NCBI RefSeq assembly: GCF_020447305.1
Contig: NZ_CP095732.1
Span: 2,388,501 to 2,452,500, forward strand
Direction of reading: 5' to 3'
From: Abyssibius alkaniclasticus
Lineage (GTDB): Bacteria > Pseudomonadota > Alphaproteobacteria > Rhodobacterales > Rhodobacteraceae
Length of the DNA stretch: 64,000 nt
The translations under genes and the position numbers were made by a program. Numbering within the stretch: the stretch's first letter is position 1; every line of letters begins with the position of its first letter. This document shows, one piece after another, positions 48,341-59,694 of this stretch. Under the pieces are notes generated by a model that had not been told where the DNA came from, made no database searches, and worked only from the letters and a program-made list of their open reading frames with translations.

Positions 48341-49677
48341 CCCAGCCAGCGGGCCCAATCGAGCTTGGCACGGTCGGTATAGGCCTTGTAGCGTTCCTTG
48401 CGGCCACGCCGCCCGCCCTTGGCATCGATCGGCGGAAACAGGCCGAAATTGACGTTCATCGGCTGAAAGGTTTTTGCATCGGCCCCGCCGGAGATATGCG
48501 ACACCAGCGCGCCAATCGCGGTGGTGTCCGGCACGGCGGGCAGGGTTTGGCCCAGCCGTTCGGCCGCCGCCAGCCGCCCGGCCAGCAGCCCCATAGCAGC
48601 ACTTTCAACATAACCCTCAACCCCGGTTATCTGCCCCGCAAAGCGCAGGCGCGGCATGGCTTTCATGCGAAGCTGATCATCAAGCAGCGTGGGTGAGTTG
48701 ATGAATGTATTGCGATGGATGCCGCCAAGCCGTGCAAACTCGGCATTCTCCAGCCCCGGAATCATCCGTAAAACAGAGGCTTGCGCGCCATACTTCATCT
48801 TTGTCTGAAAGCCGACAATATTGTAAAGTGTGCCAAGCGCATTGTCGCGGCGCAGTTGCACCACGGCATGGGCCTTCACATCGGGCTGGTGCGGGTTGGT
48901 CAGGCCAACCGGCTTCATCGGGCCAAAACGCAGGGTTTCGCGGCCCCGCGCGGCCATGACCTCGATGGGCAGGCAGCCGTCAAAATACGGCGTATCAGTC
49001 TCGCCATCCTTAAACTCGGTTTTATCGCCGGCCAGAAGCGCGTCGATAAACGCCTCATAGGTGTCGCGGTCCATCGGGCAGTTGAGGTAGGCCGTGCGCT
49101 CTTCCTCGGTTTCTCCCTTGTCATAGCGCGACTGGAACCATGCTTTGGAAAGGTCCACACTGTCAAAATGCACGATCGGCGCGATGGCATCAAAAAACGC
49201 CAGCGCATCTTCGCCCGACAGCTTGCGCACGGCCTCGGCCAGGGCGGGCGAGGTCAGCGGGCCGGTGGCCACGATCACGCTGTCCCAATCCTCGGGCGGC
49301 AGGCCAGGCACTTCGCCGCGTGCAACCGTTATCAGCGGATGCGCGGTAATCGCAGCGGTAACGCCCGCGGAAAACGCGTCGCGGTCCACCGCAAGCGCAC
49401 CGCCGGCGGGCAGGGCGTGTTTGTCGCCCATTGCCATGATCAGCCCGTTCGCCTGCCGCATTTCCCAATGCAGCAGGCCCACGGCATTGGCCTCATCGTC
49501 ATCCGAGCGGAAGGAGTTGGAACAGACCATCTCGCCCAGGTCTTCGGTGCGATGCGCAAAGGTTTTGACGGTCGGGCGCATTTCATGCAGCACCACGGGC
49601 ACGCCCATATTGGCCGCCTGCCAGGCTGCTTCGCAACCCGCCATGCCGCCGCCGATTATGTGAATTGGTTGTGTCAT
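48337..49677 (-). CDS. trmFO: Folate/FAD-dependent tRNA m5U54 methyltransferase TrmFO
   Basis: A 446-residue flavoprotein that methylates U54 of tRNA using methylene-tetrahydrofolate. The FAD dinucleotide fold is '[19 protein letters not shown]' near the N-terminus; the second fold and '[21 protein letters not shown]' region are characteristic, as is '[20 protein letters not shown]'. The start [11 protein letters not shown] is preferred to an ATG 11 codons earlier. This family is typical of Firmicutes and alphaproteobacteria. Confidence 0.95.
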   Translation of the reverse strand: MTQPIHIIGGGMAGCEAAWQAANMGVPVVLHEMRPTVKTFAHRTEDLGEMVCSNSFRSDDDEANAVGLLHWEMRQANGLIMAMGDKHALPAGGALAVDRDAFSAGVTAAITAHPLITVARGEVPGLPPEDWDSVIVATGPLTSPALAEAVRKLSGEDALAFFDAIAPIVHFDSVDLSKAWFQSRYDKGETEEERTAYLNCPMDRDTYEAFIDALLAGDKTEFKDGETDTPYFDGCLPIEVMAARGRETLRFGPMKPVGLTNPHQPDVKAHAVVQLRRDNALGTLYNIVGFQTKMKYGAQASVLRMIPGLENAEFARLGGIHRNTFINSPTLLDDQLRMKAMPRLRFAGQITGVEGYVESAAMGLLAGRLAAAERLGQTLPAVPDTTAIGALVSHISGGADAKTFQPMNVNFGLFPPIDAKGGRRGRKERYKAYTDRAKLDWARWLG

Positions 49678-49751
49678 GCCGCCTGATACCTCAGGCGCAG
49701 CGGCTTGCAAAGGGGCGGCGCGTAAACCCCGCCCCTGAATGTGCCGCGCGC

Positions 49752-50156
49752 TTATGCGCGATTGTCAAATGCGAACCGGCCCGCGCCAAAGGCGAATACC
49801 ACCGCCATGCCACCCGCAATGGCCATATTCTTCATGAAAATGTTGATTTCCGCCTGTTGCGCCATGACATCTTGCAGCCCCAGGCCCGGAATAAGATGGA
49901 AGACAATGGCCGAAAGCACCGAAAACCCGCCCAGCAGAACGGCGGCAAGCCGGGTTTGCCAGCCAACCAGCAGCATGATGCCCGCGCCAATTTCAACAAG
50001 GATGACGATTGGCAACAGGCCGCCGGGCACACCCATCATATCCATATAGCCCGCAGTGGCCCCATAGGCGCCAATTTTTGACAGGCCGGCAATGATGAAA
50101 ATGCTCGAAAGCAGCACACGCCCGACAAGCGGCGCAATGATCTGAAGTTGGTTCAT
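49752..50156 (-). CDS. DoxX-family membrane protein
   Basis: A 134-residue protein with four hydrophobic helices (for example [20 protein letters not shown] and [20 protein letters not shown]). '[19 protein letters not shown]' and '[20 protein letters not shown]' match the DoxX/DoxD family. Members are linked to thiosulfate oxidation or redox stress, but most are uncharacterised. The gene has an imperfect AT-rich dyad at its start. Confidence 0.85.
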   Translation of the reverse strand: MNQLQIIAPLVGRVLLSSIFIIAGLSKIGAYGATAGYMDMMGVPGGLLPIVILVEIGAGIMLLVGWQTRLAAVLLGGFSVLSAIVFHLIPGLGLQDVMAQQAEINIFMKNMAIAGGMAVVFAFGAGRFAFDNRA

Positions 50157-50192
50157 GATATATCCCTCATTTGGTTAGAGGGTCGATATATC
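50157..50192 (-). promoter_or_regulatory. Imperfect dyad over the DoxX start region
   Basis: GATATATCCCTC and GAGGG-TCG-ATATATC are inverted copies interrupted by a 3-base insertion, 9 bases apart. The inner arm is directly upstream of the DoxX ATG and includes its GAGGG ribosome site. It could be an operator or an mRNA hairpin. Confidence 0.3.
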
Positions 50193-50253
50193 TATCCACA
50201 ATTCCAAATCAATCACATAAATAATTACTGTTTGTTTCGCTAATCGTTACAAT

Positions 50254-50292
50254 AAAAGGGGAATCGCCCCGCATTTGCGGCGGGGCGATTCC
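50254..50292 (-). terminator. Intrinsic terminator of gyrA
   Basis: On the minus strand GGAATCGCCCCGC and GCGGGGCGATTCC form a perfect 13-bp stem with a 7-base loop, followed by CCTTTT. The stem begins at the last base of the gyrA stop codon. Confidence 0.92.
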
Positions 50293-53039
50293 TAGCTTTC
50301 TGCCCCCTCATCCTCATCATTCTGGTCGGCGATGCGGGCGACAGAGACCACGAATTCACCCCTGGCCGTGTCAAACACCTTTACACCACCGGCCGAGCGC
50401 GAGCGGAAGGAAATGCCCGCAACGGGGCAGCGGATGGATTGGCCGGTCGAAGTGGCCAGCATGATCTGGTCATCGAGCGCCACGGGGAACGAGGCGACAA
50501 GCTCGCCGCCGCGCATGGCCTTGTCCATCGCCATAACGCCAAGCCCGCCGCGCCCGCGCACAGGGTAGCCGTGCGATGAGCTGATCTTGCCCGCACCTTT
50601 GGCGGTAATCGTCAGGATCAGGTCTTCGGCGGCCTGCATTTCGTCGAACCGGGCCTGGTCCAGCGCCATATCAACGCCGTCCTCCTCATCGTCACCCGCA
50701 TCGGCGGCGTCATCAACCCCCGCCTGCGCGCGCCGCATTTTCAGATAGGCGATGCGCTCATCCGAGCTGGCCTCGAAATGCCGCACGACCGACATGGACA
50801 CAACCTTGTCGCCCGCGCCAAGCCGGATGCCACGAACCCCGGTCGAGCCGCGCGATTTGAACACCCGCACCTCGGTTGTGGGGAAGCGGATGGCGCGGCC
50901 CTTGGCGGTGACGAGCATGATATCGTCATTCTCATCGCAGATGCGGGCATTCACCAGCTCCACCCCTTCGGGCAGTTTCATGGCAATCTTGCCGTTGCGC
51001 ATGACATTGGTAAAATCCGACAGGGCGTTCTGGCGCACATCGCCATCGGATGTGGCAAAGAAAATCTGCAAATCGTCCCAATCGTCCTCGGGCACGTCCA
51101 CCGGCATCAGCGCGGCAATCGAGGTGCCGGCATCAATGGGCAGAATGTTCACGATCGCCTTGCCGCGCGCATTGCGCCCGGCCAGCGGCAGGCGCCATGT
51201 TTTCAGCTTGTAGACCATGCCATCGGTGGTGAAGAACAGCAGTTGCGTATGGGTATTGGCCACGAACAGCGTGGTCACGACATCGTCTTCCTTGGTCGAC
51301 ATGCTGGCCAGCCCCTTGCCGCCACGGCGCTGCGCGCGGAAATCGGCCAGATTGGTGCGCTTGATGTAACCGCCCGAGGTGATGGTCACGACCATATCCT
51401 CGCGCTCGATCATGTCCTCGTCTTCCATCTCGCCAAAATGCGCGATGATCTCCGAGCGCCGCGGCACGGCGAATTGCTCTTTCACCTCAAGCAATTCGTT
51501 GGAGATAATCTCCATAATCCGGGCGCGCGAGCGCAGAATATCAAGGTAATCCTTGATCCTGGCGGCCAGTTCCTGCAACTCGTCGGTCACTTCCTTCACG
51601 CCGATCGCGGTCAGGCGTTGCAGGCGCAATTCCAGAATGGCGCGGGCCTGAATTTCGCTCAGGTTATAGGTGCCATCCTCGTTGACCGTGTGGCTCGGGT
51701 CATCGATCAGCTTGATATAGGGGATGATGTCACCCGCCGGCCAGCGCCGGGTCATCAGGCGTTCGCGCGCCTCGGCAGGGTCGGCCGATGTGCGGATGGT
51801 TGCAACAATCTCGTCAACATTGGTCACGGCAACCGCCAGGCCACACAGAATATGGCTGCGCTCGCGCGCTTTGCGCAGCTCGAATGCCGTGCGCCGCGCG
51901 ACAACCTCTTCACGAAAGCCGATGAACGCGCTCAGAAAGCCGTGCAGGGTCAGCACTTCGGGGCGGCCACCGTTCAGCGCCAGCATGTTGCAGCCAAAGC
52001 TGGTTTGAAGCTGCGTGTATTTGTAAAGCTGGTTCAGCACCACTTCGCCGGTTGCGTCGCGCTTGAGTTCCACCACCACGCGCACGCCGAACCGGTCAGA
52101 TTCGTCCTGCACATGGGCAATGCCCTCGACCTTTTTGTCGCGCGCCAAATGGGCGATGGTCTCGATCAGCGTGGATTTGTTCACCTGATACGGAATTTCG
52201 GTCACCACAATCGCCCAGCGGTCCTTGCGGATTTCCTCGATCTTGGCGCGCGCGCGGATCAGCACCGAGCCGCGCCCCTCGGTATAGGCCTTGCGCGCAC
52301 CCGATTGCCCCAGAATCAGCGCGCCGGTCGGAAAGTCGGGGGCAGGGACGTAGTCGATCAATTCCTCAATCGAAATATCGGGGTTTTCGATCATCGCCAG
52401 CGTGGCATCAATCACCTCGCCCAGATTATGCGGCGGAATATTGGTGGCCATGCCCACGGCAATGCCGCCAGCCCCGTTGACCAGCATATTCGGAAAACGC
52501 GCCGGCAGAACGGTCGGTTCCTGGTCCTTGCCATCGTAATTGTCCTGAAAATCGACCGTATCCTTGTCGATATCGGCCAGCAGGAAGGCGGCGGGCTTGT
52601 CCATGCGCACTTCGGTATAGCGCATGGCGGCGGGCATATCGCCATCCATGCTGCCGAAATTGCCCTGCCCATCGAGCAGCGGTAGCGACATCGAAAAATC
52701 CTGCGCCATGCGCACCAGCGCCATATAGATCGCGCTATCGCCATGCGGGTGGTATTTACCCATGACATCGCCAACAGGTCGCGCCGATTTGCGATAGCTC
52801 TTGTCATGCGTGTTGCCGGTTTCACCCATCGCATAAAGAATGCGCCGATGCACCGGCTTCAGCCCGTCGCGCAAATCGGGAATGGCCCGGCTCACGATCA
52901 CGCTCATCGCGTAATCGAGATACGAGGTTTTCATCTCATCGACAATGTCGATGCCGGGGCCATGAAAGCCGGGTTTTTGCGGCCCGCTATTGTCTTCGGG
53001 GCCGCCCGGATTTTCGGGGTCGTTATGGTCGCTGCTCAA
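50292..53039 (-). CDS. gyrA: DNA gyrase subunit A
   Basis: A 915-residue topoisomerase II subunit. The catalytic Tyr is in '[10 protein letters not shown]', preceded by the quinolone region '[19 protein letters not shown]' (Ser at the usual resistance position). The C-terminal beta-pinwheel has repeated blades and a gyrase-box-like '[10 protein letters not shown]'. The start is a TTG ([13 protein letters not shown]...), because no ATG or GTG precedes the conserved region and AAGG lies ~10 bases upstream. The N-terminus has a polar extension of ~30 residues. An acidic insertion ([15 protein letters not shown]) interrupts the C-terminal part. Confidence 0.97.
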   Translation of the reverse strand: MSSDHNDPENPGGPEDNSGPQKPGFHGPGIDIVDEMKTSYLDYAMSVIVSRAIPDLRDGLKPVHRRILYAMGETGNTHDKSYRKSARPVGDVMGKYHPHGDSAIYMALVRMAQDFSMSLPLLDGQGNFGSMDGDMPAAMRYTEVRMDKPAAFLLADIDKDTVDFQDNYDGKDQEPTVLPARFPNMLVNGAGGIAVGMATNIPPHNLGEVIDATLAMIENPDISIEELIDYVPAPDFPTGALILGQSGARKAYTEGRGSVLIRARAKIEEIRKDRWAIVVTEIPYQVNKSTLIETIAHLARDKKVEGIAHVQDESDRFGVRVVVELKRDATGEVVLNQLYKYTQLQTSFGCNMLALNGGRPEVLTLHGFLSAFIGFREEVVARRTAFELRKARERSHILCGLAVAVTNVDEIVATIRTSADPAEARERLMTRRWPAGDIIPYIKLIDDPSHTVNEDGTYNLSEIQARAILELRLQRLTAIGVKEVTDELQELAARIKDYLDILRSRARIMEIISNELLEVKEQFAVPRRSEIIAHFGEMEDEDMIEREDMVVTITSGGYIKRTNLADFRAQRRGGKGLASMSTKEDDVVTTLFVANTHTQLLFFTTDGMVYKLKTWRLPLAGRNARGKAIVNILPIDAGTSIAALMPVDVPEDDWDDLQIFFATSDGDVRQNALSDFTNVMRNGKIAMKLPEGVELVNARICDENDDIMLVTAKGRAIRFPTTEVRVFKSRGSTGVRGIRLGAGDKVVSMSVVRHFEASSDERIAYLKMRRAQAGVDDAADAGDDEEDGVDMALDQARFDEMQAAEDLILTITAKGAGKISSSHGYPVRGRGGLGVMAMDKAMRGGELVASFPVALDDQIMLATSTGQSIRCPVAGISFRSRSAGGVKVFDTARGEFVVSVARIADQNDEDEGAES

Positions 53040-53216
53040 AGGAGGAAACCTTCAGATATTATACATGATGTTGCTGGCGAAACTATAGCCCGCCACAATA
53101 TCTGTGTATAGGGCAGGGGGCCGTTTTCGGGTTGATTTTGAGCGGCGCGTTACAAATTTCGCGCGCCGATGGGCACACATTCCCGGGTATTGCGAACGCC
53201 ATCACAATTCTGCGCC

Positions 53217-53279
53217 GTCCCGGACTTGATCCGGGACCTCAACCCCCAAGAAAGAGAGGCCCCGGATCAGGTCCGGGGC
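53217..53279. repeat. Double-hairpin intergenic repeat, copy 2
   Basis: GTCCCGGA/TCCGGGAC (53217-53237) and GCCCCGGA/TCCGGGGC (53259-53279), each with a 5-base loop, are 21 bases apart. Compared with copy 1, paired positions change together (C-G to T-A type), which preserves the stems. It lies in the gap between gyrA and ssb, downstream of ssb. Confidence 0.8.
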
Positions 53280-53305
53280 GGCTCGGTTCAGTTGGTGTGC
53301 ATCGC

Positions 53306-53788
53306 CTAGAACGGAATATCATCGTCCAGATTGCTGCCGCCACCGCCCTGGTTTGCACCGCCGCTGCCAGAGCCGCCATAGCCGCCATCATTCTCGCCGC
53401 CATAGCTGGAGCCGCCGTTTCCACCACCGCCTTCGCCACGGCCATCCAGCAAAGTCATATTGCCGGTGAAGGGGCGCAGCACGACTTCGGTCGTATACCG
53501 GTCGGCGCCGCTTTGGTCTTGCCATTTGCGCGTTTCCAACTGCCCTTCAAGGTAAACCTTGGAGCCTTTGCGCAAATACTGCTCGGCGATCTTGCCCACA
53601 GGCTCGTTGAAAATGGCCACCTGGTGCCATTGCGTGCGCTCCTGCCGCTCGCCCGAATTCTTGTCGCGCCATGTTTCAGACGTGGCCACGCGCAGGTTTA
53701 CCACCCGCCCGCCGTTCTGGAAGGTCCGCACTTCCGGGTCTGCCCCCAGATTTCCAACCAGAATTACCTTGTTTACGCTGCCAGCCAT
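53306..53788 (-). CDS. ssb: Single-stranded DNA-binding protein
   Basis: A 160-residue SSB. The OB fold begins '[20 protein letters not shown]' and includes '[19 protein letters not shown]' and '[14 protein letters not shown]'. A Gly-rich linker leads to the acidic tip DDDIPF, the docking site for repair proteins. No SOS box is seen in the 150 bases upstream, unlike uvrA nearby. Confidence 0.97.
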   Translation of the reverse strand: MAGSVNKVILVGNLGADPEVRTFQNGGRVVNLRVATSETWRDKNSGERQERTQWHQVAIFNEPVGKIAEQYLRKGSKVYLEGQLETRKWQDQSGADRYTTEVVLRPFTGNMTLLDGRGEGGGGNGGSSYGGENDGGYGGSGSGGANQGGGGSNLDDDIPF

Positions 53789-53955
53789 GTGGCCCCCCTA
53801 AGCTCGAATCCATTTGGCAAAGTGATACCGCTTTGCCCGTCAGATCACAATGTTGGTTACTCTATCCTGAACAGCAGAGCAAAATTATCGTGCGTCGTGC
53901 CGTAATTGCTGCTAATTTATGCCCAACAAGAAAAGAGGCAGAGCAGGAGCCCATC

Positions 53956-54678
53956 TTGAAACAATATTCAGCCGCCGTTTTATGCGGCGTGTTTGCCTAT
54001 GCCCCCCTTGGCGCCAGCGCAGAAGGCCGCTGGTCGCAGCAATTTGCGCCCGCGGCAGGGGCCGAAACCGGAGTTGAAGCGGGGGCCGAAATTGCCGAAA
54101 ATGCGGCGCCGGTCGAGGCCGAAACCATAGCACCCGTGCCCTGGTCCGAACTGTTTCCCGCCAGCCCCGGCCAGATCGAGATTGCCCGCAACGAGACCAC
54201 GCAATACGCCACAACCGATATGCGCGCCTCGCTTGCCGCATTGAAGGCGCGCCAGCTTGCCTTTGCCGCCGCACAGGCCGCCAACCCCGTTCGGCCACGC
54301 TCCAACAGCGCCAATCTGCAAGATTATGCGCTGGCCGTGGCGCAGGATAACGGCATTCCCGGCGCAATGTTTTTGCGGCTGATCAACCAGGAATCGCGCT
54401 GGCAGCTTGATGCGCTGTCAACCGCCGGGGCGATGGGGCTGACGCAGCTTATGCCCTCTACCGCCGAATGGCTGGGGGTGGACCCGGCTGATCCCGTCCA
54501 GAATATCGAAGGCGGCGCGCGCTATCTGGCCATGCAATATGCCCGTTTCGGCACTTGGGAGCTTGCGCTTGCCGCCTATAATGCGGGCCCGGGCGCGGTA
54601 GAACGCTATGGCGGCATCCCCCCTTATCCGGAAACGCAAAACTATGTTTCTGTCATTCTGCCCGATCCAAGCATCTAG
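53956..54678 (+). CDS. Lytic transglycosylase (SLT domain)
   Basis: A 240-residue periplasmic murein-cleaving enzyme. A TTG start is chosen: GCAGGAG lies 6 bases upstream and it yields a signal peptide ([22 protein letters not shown]). An Ala/Glu-rich linker of ~60 residues follows, then the SLT domain: catalytic Glu146 in 'LINQESRW', '[18 protein letters not shown]', '[17 protein letters not shown]' and '[17 protein letters not shown]'. It separates ssb from uvrA, which in many proteobacteria are direct divergent neighbours. It is not obviously linked to the GTA pair 24 kb away. Confidence 0.88.
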   Translation: MKQYSAAVLCGVFAYAPLGASAEGRWSQQFAPAAGAETGVEAGAEIAENAAPVEAETIAPVPWSELFPASPGQIEIARNETTQYATTDMRASLAALKARQLAFAAAQAANPVRPRSNSANLQDYALAVAQDNGIPGAMFLRLINQESRWQLDALSTAGAMGLTQLMPSTAEWLGVDPADPVQNIEGGARYLAMQYARFGTWELALAAYNAGPGAVERYGGIPPYPETQNYVSVILPDPSI

Positions 54679-54711
54679 GCCTTTACAATTTGTAAATGAC
54701 ATCTTGCAAAT

Positions 54712-54726
54712 GTTCCTGTTTTGATC
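54712..54726 (+). promoter_or_regulatory. SOS (LexA) box of uvrA, GTTC-N7-GATC form
   Basis: GTTC CTGTTTT GATC has the same form as the recA box, and flanking bases agree too (TGTTC.TG.TTTGATCTCAT in both). It sits between TTGCAA (54705-54710) and CATATT. This placement between the -35 and -10 elements suggests direct repression by LexA. Confidence 0.85.
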
Positions 54727-54792
54727 TCATATTTCCCCTCGTAATTCGGGCGCAAACCATTACATCTGCCCCCGTATGAATTGGGGACAGGC

Positions 54793-57627
54793 ATGGCCGA
54801 GCTGAAAAACATCGAGATTCGCGGTGCGCGCGAGCATAATCTGAAGAATATCGACATCGACATCCCGCGCGACAAGCTGGTGGTCATCACCGGCCTGTCG
54901 GGTTCGGGCAAATCCAGCCTTGCGTTTGATACGATCTATGCCGAAGGCCAGCGCCGCTATGTCGAAAGCCTGTCGGCCTATGCGCGCCAGTTCCTCGATA
55001 TGATGCAAAAACCGGATGTCGACCATATTTCCGGCCTGTCGCCCGCCATTTCGATTGAACAAAAGACCACGTCGAAGAACCCGCGCTCGACCGTGGGCAC
55101 GGTGACGGAGATCTACGACTATATGCGCCTGCTGTTCGCGCGCGTCGGCACGCCCTATTCACCGGCCACCGGCCTGCCGATCGAAGCGCAGCAAGTCTCA
55201 GAAATGGTTGATAAAATCATGAGCATGGAGGAGGGGACACGCGCCTATCTCCTTGCCCCCGTGCTGCGTGACCGCAAGGCCGAGTTCAAGAAGGAATTCG
55301 CCGAGTTGCGCAAGGCGGGCTTTCAACGCGTAAAGGTCGATGGCACGTTTTACGACATTGAGGACGCGCCCACGCTCGACAAGAAATTCCGCCATAATAT
55401 CGACGTGGTGGTCGACCGTCTGGTCGTGAAAGAGGGGCTGGAAACCCGCCTTGCCGACAGTTTGCGCACCGCGCTGAACCTTGCCGACGGTATCGCAATC
55501 CTTGAAACCGCCACGGAGGAGCCGGAGCGAATTACCTTCTCCGAGAAATTCGCCTGCCCGGTTTCCGGCTTCACCATTGCCGAGATCGAGCCGCGCCTGT
55601 TTTCCTTCAACGCACCCTTCGGTGCCTGCCCGACCTGCGATGGTTTGGGGGTAGAGCTGTTTTTTGACGAGGCGCTTATCGTTCCGAACCAAGACCTTAG
55701 CCTGCTCAATGGCGCGCTTGCGCCCTGGGCGAAAACCAAATCGCCCTATTCGCGCCAAACGGTCGAGGCGATTGCCAAACACTACAAATTCGACAAATCA
55801 CTGCCCTGGTCGGAATTGCCGGACCAGGCGCGGCAGGTCATGCTCTATGGCTCTGGCAAAGACGAGATCAAGTTCCGCTATGACGAAAACGGCCGCGTTT
55901 ACGAGGTGTCGCGCGCCTTCGAAGGCATCATTCCGAATATGGAGCGCCGCTACCGCGAAACCGATAGCAGCTGGATTCGCGAAGATTTCGAGCGTTACCA
56001 GAACAACCGCCCCTGTGCCGCCTGTGAGGGCTTCCGTCTGCGCCCCGAGGCTTTGGCCGTGCGCATCAACAACTGCCATGCCGGCCATGTCGTGCAAATG
56101 TCCATTCAGCAAACGCTGGATTGGGTGGAAGCCGTGCCCGCCAGCCTGAACGAACAGAAGAACGAAATTGGCCGCGCAATCCTCAAGGAAATCCGCGAAC
56201 GCCTTGGATTCCTTGTGAATGTCGGGCTGAACTATCTGACGCTCGCGCGCGCTTCCGGCACGCTTTCGGGCGGTGAAAGCCAGCGCATCCGGCTGGCCAG
56301 CCAGATCGGTTCGGGCCTGACGGGCGTGCTGTATGTGCTGGACGAGCCCAGCATCGGGCTGCACCAGCGCGATAATGGCCGCCTGCTCACCACGCTGAAA
56401 AACCTGCGCGACCAGGGCAATACGGTGATCGTCGTCGAGCATGATGAAGAGGCGATCCGCGAAGCCGATCATGTCATCGACATTGGCCCCGGTGCAGGTG
56501 TGCATGGCGGCGAAATCATCGTGGCCGGCACGCCGGATGCGGTTGGAAAATGCAAAAAATCGCTTACAGGCCAATATCTTACCGGAAACCGTAAAGTGCC
56601 GATCCCACCCGAGAGGCGCAAGGGCAATGGCAAGAAAGTGGTCATTACCGGCGCGAGCGGCAACAATTTGCAGGATGTCACCGCCGAATTTCCGCTTGGC
56701 CTGTTTTGCTGTGTGACCGGGGTTTCGGGTGGTGGCAAATCCACCCTGACAATTGAAACCCTGTTCAAAACCGCCTCGATGCGGCTGAACGGTGCGCACC
56801 AAGCGCCTGCGCCCTGCAAGTCTTTGAAAGGGTTGGAATATCTGGACAAGGTGATCGATATCGACCAGCGCGCCATTGGCCGCACGCCGCGCTCGAACCC
56901 CGCAACCTATACCGGCGCGTTTACGCCCATTCGCGACTGGTTTGCCGGCCTGCCGGAAGCCAAAGCGCGTGGCTACGGGCCGGGACGCTTCAGCTTCAAC
57001 GTAAAAGGCGGGCGTTGCGAGGCCTGTCAGGGCGATGGCGTTATCAAGATCGAAATGCATTTCCTGCCCGATGTCTATGTGACCTGCGAAAGCTGCAAGG
57101 GCAAGCGTTACAACCGCGAAACTTTGGAAATCAAGTTCAAAAACAAAAGCATATCAGATGTTCTTGATATGACGGTTGAAGATGCTGAACAGTTCTTTTC
57201 CGCCGTGCCCGCCATTCGTGACAAGATGACAGCCTTGCTGCGCGTCGGCCTTGGCTATATCAAGGTTGGCCAGCAGGCGACCACGCTTTCCGGCGGCGAG
57301 GCGCAGCGCGTGAAGCTGTCTAAAGAGCTGTCAAAACGCGCGACGGGCCGCACGCTTTACATTCTCGATGAACCGACCACCGGCCTGCATTTCGAAGATG
57401 TGCGCAAACTGCTTGAGGTGCTGCATGAATTGGTCGATCAGGGCAATTCCGTGGTGGTGATCGAGCATAATCTCGACGTGATCAAAACCGCCGACTGGAT
57501 TATCGATATCGGCCCCGAAGGCGGCGATGGCGGCGGTGAAATCGTCGCCACGGGCACGCCGGAAACGGTGGCACTGGCCAGGCGCAGCCATACCGGCCAT
57601 TACCTGAAAGCAATGCTGAAAGCCTAG
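54793..57627 (+). CDS. uvrA: Excinuclease ABC subunit UvrA
   Basis: A 944-residue damage-recognition ATPase with two ABC modules. Walker A motifs are '[13 protein letters not shown]' and '[13 protein letters not shown]'; both signatures '[12 protein letters not shown]' and '[12 protein letters not shown]' are present. Zinc-binding Cys clusters are 'CPTCDGLG' and 'CEACQGDG...CESCKG'. The ATG beginning [19 protein letters not shown] is preferred to a TTG 12 bases earlier. The 3' end overlaps the stop codon of a convergent gene (CTAG). Confidence 0.98.
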   Translation: MAELKNIEIRGAREHNLKNIDIDIPRDKLVVITGLSGSGKSSLAFDTIYAEGQRRYVESLSAYARQFLDMMQKPDVDHISGLSPAISIEQKTTSKNPRSTVGTVTEIYDYMRLLFARVGTPYSPATGLPIEAQQVSEMVDKIMSMEEGTRAYLLAPVLRDRKAEFKKEFAELRKAGFQRVKVDGTFYDIEDAPTLDKKFRHNIDVVVDRLVVKEGLETRLADSLRTALNLADGIAILETATEEPERITFSEKFACPVSGFTIAEIEPRLFSFNAPFGACPTCDGLGVELFFDEALIVPNQDLSLLNGALAPWAKTKSPYSRQTVEAIAKHYKFDKSLPWSELPDQARQVMLYGSGKDEIKFRYDENGRVYEVSRAFEGIIPNMERRYRETDSSWIREDFERYQNNRPCAACEGFRLRPEALAVRINNCHAGHVVQMSIQQTLDWVEAVPASLNEQKNEIGRAILKEIRERLGFLVNVGLNYLTLARASGTLSGGESQRIRLASQIGSGLTGVLYVLDEPSIGLHQRDNGRLLTTLKNLRDQGNTVIVVEHDEEAIREADHVIDIGPGAGVHGGEIIVAGTPDAVGKCKKSLTGQYLTGNRKVPIPPERRKGNGKKVVITGASGNNLQDVTAEFPLGLFCCVTGVSGGGKSTLTIETLFKTASMRLNGAHQAPAPCKSLKGLEYLDKVIDIDQRAIGRTPRSNPATYTGAFTPIRDWFAGLPEAKARGYGPGRFSFNVKGGRCEACQGDGVIKIEMHFLPDVYVTCESCKGKRYNRETLEIKFKNKSISDVLDMTVEDAEQFFSAVPAIRDKMTALLRVGLGYIKVGQQATTLSGGEAQRVKLSKELSKRATGRTLYILDEPTTGLHFEDVRKLLEVLHELVDQGNSVVVIEHNLDVIKTADWIIDIGPEGGDGGGEIVATGTPETVALARRSHTGHYLKAMLKA

Positions 57628-58607
57628 CGGTCGCGCTGCAGGCGTGTATCCAGGTCACGGCGGAACTGGCGGTTGCGCATCAGGCCATCGGCCACGATTT
57701 GCGCGGTTTGGGCATTGTTGCGCGACGTGCCCGCATTGCGCAAAAGCGCGCGAATATCGGCCGGATGTCGCTGGATGAAATTGTCGATGATCTGGCCGAT
57801 CGTGCCGTTCAGCCGGTCGATCGCCACCTCCATCAGCACGCCATCGGCAATGTTCCCGCGCGCAATTTCACGCGCGGCGGCGTTCGAAACATTCTGCGTA
57901 AGCGGCCCCATTATCGCGCCGATAATCGCCCCCATCGCGGAATCCGGCACCGCATTTACCGCGGCATTCAACGCCTCGGTTGCCGATTCCTGCGCGGTTG
58001 GCGGGTTGCCAGCCAGCGTGCGCCCCAGCCGGGTCGAGGCGTTTTCAAGCTCGCGCGTGACATAGGCAATCGCCGCGCCGCGCACCAGCGCGCCAGCCGC
58101 AGCCGAACCGGCCACCGTAAAGGCGCTGGCCGAGCCCATTGAAAGAATATTGGCGCAGACATTGAGCGTTACAAACGAGGCATCGCGCGTAATTTCCAGC
58201 GCGCGCACGGTTTGCGCCGTGCCCACCATCATATTGTCCATATATTGCGACATCTGGCGGCAAAACCGCGATGATCCGCGAATCCAGGCCGGATAGAGCG
58301 CATAGAAATTGCGCATTCCGCGCGGGTTCATCATCCGGTCCATCATGTCGCGACGCCGCTTCAGCATCGCGGCCACGCGGGCATTGGGCAGGGTGGCGCC
58401 ACCCACCGCCTCGACAACCAGCAGCATGACATTAAAACTGTGGCCGCGATTGTGGTAAGCCCAGTTTCGGTAGTGACCGTCAAACCTGAGCCTGGGCATG
58501 AGCCAAACATATTGCCGCGTCGCCTGCACAAGGCCGCGTTGTAGCCGGGTGATATCGCTGTCATCCAGGGTGACGACGCGACCGTTAAGTCGAACAGTAA
58601 TTGGCAT
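57624..58607 (-). CDS. Orphan helical protein with Gly/Ala-rich segments
   Basis: A 327-residue protein I do not recognise. No signal peptide is seen. The N-terminal ~140 residues are rich in Arg, Met and aromatic residues ('[20 protein letters not shown]', '[20 protein letters not shown]'). Two Gly/Ala-rich, weakly hydrophobic segments follow (residues ~150-182 with '[20 protein letters not shown]' and ~223-236 with '[14 protein letters not shown]'), of the glycine-zipper kind seen in membrane-inserting or oligomerising proteins. The C-terminus is polar and basic. It stands alone in the operon map, with a 208-base upstream gap holding an 8-bp dyad. Function unknown. Confidence 0.7.
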   Translation of the reverse strand: MPITVRLNGRVVTLDDSDITRLQRGLVQATRQYVWLMPRLRFDGHYRNWAYHNRGHSFNVMLLVVEAVGGATLPNARVAAMLKRRRDMMDRMMNPRGMRNFYALYPAWIRGSSRFCRQMSQYMDNMMVGTAQTVRALEITRDASFVTLNVCANILSMGSASAFTVAGSAAAGALVRGAAIAYVTRELENASTRLGRTLAGNPPTAQESATEALNAAVNAVPDSAMGAIIGAIMGPLTQNVSNAAAREIARGNIADGVLMEVAIDRLNGTIGQIIDNFIQRHPADIRALLRNAGTSRNNAQTAQIVADGLMRNRQFRRDLDTRLQRDR

Positions 58608-58769
58608 TCTTCACGCTCCGATAAAATCAATTGTTGAAATTTCAGAATCGTTAAAGGGAAAGAAACACTGAATAACCGATGTAAATACCGGCTGTAGACG
58701 GCGGCACAAAAGCCACTGCCTTATCGTGGCAGACCAGCGCCTGAAAATCAAACAATGCGTCAAAAAGCG

Positions 58770-58814
58770 GTTACATTGTTACTTCTGGCTTTGACATCAC
58801 GGATATAATGTAAC
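58770..58814. promoter_or_regulatory. 8-bp inverted repeat between an orphan gene and mmsB
   Basis: GTTACATT (58770-58777) and AATGTAAC (58807-58814) are perfect inverted copies 29 bases apart. They lie ~160 bases upstream of the orphan gene and immediately after the mmsB stop codon. The stretch is A/T-rich. No T-tract of terminator type is present; role unclear. Confidence 0.3.
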
Positions 58815-58815
58815 T

Positions 58816-59694
58816 TCAGTCCAGGCTGCGTCCGCGGGCTTCAAACCGTGGCAGCATGGCCGAAAAATCCTTGCCGCGGCCATCTTCCTCTTCGACAAAG
58901 GACCGATACAGCGCCAGCGCCAGCGCACCCATTGGCGTATCGGCATCGACCGCCGCGGCGGCCTGCTGGCTCAGGCGCAGGTCTTTAAGCATCAATTCGG
59001 CGGCAAAACCGGGCTTGTAGCCGTTATCGGCGGGCGATTTCGGGCCAATGCCGGGGGCGGGGCAATAGGCGTTCATGCTCCAGCTATAGCCCGATGAGGT
59101 TGAGACGACATCGAACATTTTCTGGCGGTCGAGGTTCAATTTGTCAGCCAAAGCAAAGGCTTCGCAGGTGGCCACCATTGTGGCACCCAAGATCATGTTG
59201 TTGCAGATTTTTGCCGCCTGGCCCGCGCCGGATTCGCCGCAATGCACCGCCTTTTGGCCCATGATTTCAAACAATGGGGCAGCCATCGCAAAGCCTGCAT
59301 CGCTGCCACCAGCCATGAAGGTAAGCGTGCCGGCCGCCGCACCGCCAATGCCGCCGGAAACAGGTGCATCAACCGCCAAAAGCCCTGCATTAACAGCATC
59401 CTGGGCCACATCACGCGCGCTTTGAACATCGACGGTCGAACAATCAATCAGCACCGCACCCGCTGTAGACGCGGGAATGATCTCGGCATAGACACTGCGC
59501 AGAATTTCGCCATTGGGCAACATGGTGATGACCACATCCATGCCACGGGCCGCCTCGGCCGCCGATTGTGCCTGTTTCGCACCGTCAACCACTGTGCCAG
59601 CCACATCGAAACCCGATACCGCATGGCCTGCCCTGACAAGGTTGGCCGCCATTGGCGCCCCCATGTTCCCAAGGCCGATAAATCCGATTTTCAT
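58816..59694 (-). CDS. mmsB: 3-hydroxyisobutyrate dehydrogenase
   Basis: A 292-residue NAD-dependent enzyme of valine catabolism making methylmalonate semialdehyde. The Rossmann motif is 'MKIGFIGLGNMGAPMAANLV' at the start; 'DAPVSGGIGGAAAGTLTFM' is the substrate-site signature and 'GAGQAAKICNNMI' contains the catalytic Lys. The ATG overlaps the preceding hydrolase stop by four bases (ATGA), so this is the third gene of a coupled set. Confidence 0.93.
   Translation of the reverse strand: MKIGFIGLGNMGAPMAANLVRAGHAVSGFDVAGTVVDGAKQAQSAAEAARGMDVVITMLPNGEILRSVYAEIIPASTAGAVLIDCSTVDVQSARDVAQDAVNAGLLAVDAPVSGGIGGAAAGTLTFMAGGSDAGFAMAAPLFEIMGQKAVHCGESGAGQAAKICNNMILGATMVATCEAFALADKLNLDRQKMFDVVSTSSGYSWSMNAYCPAPGIGPKSPADNGYKPGFAAELMLKDLRLSQQAAAAVDADTPMGALALALYRSFVEEEDGRGKDFSAMLPRFEARGRSLD

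Noticed and set aside
50778-52685. Long plus-strand frame opposite gyrA
   Set aside because: Same cause: codon-bias shadow of gyrA, His/Arg-rich low-complexity translation without domains.
58795-58809. TTGACA followed by TATAAT as a strong promoter
   Set aside because: The two hexamers are only 7 bases apart, far from the 16-18 needed, so they cannot work as one promoter.
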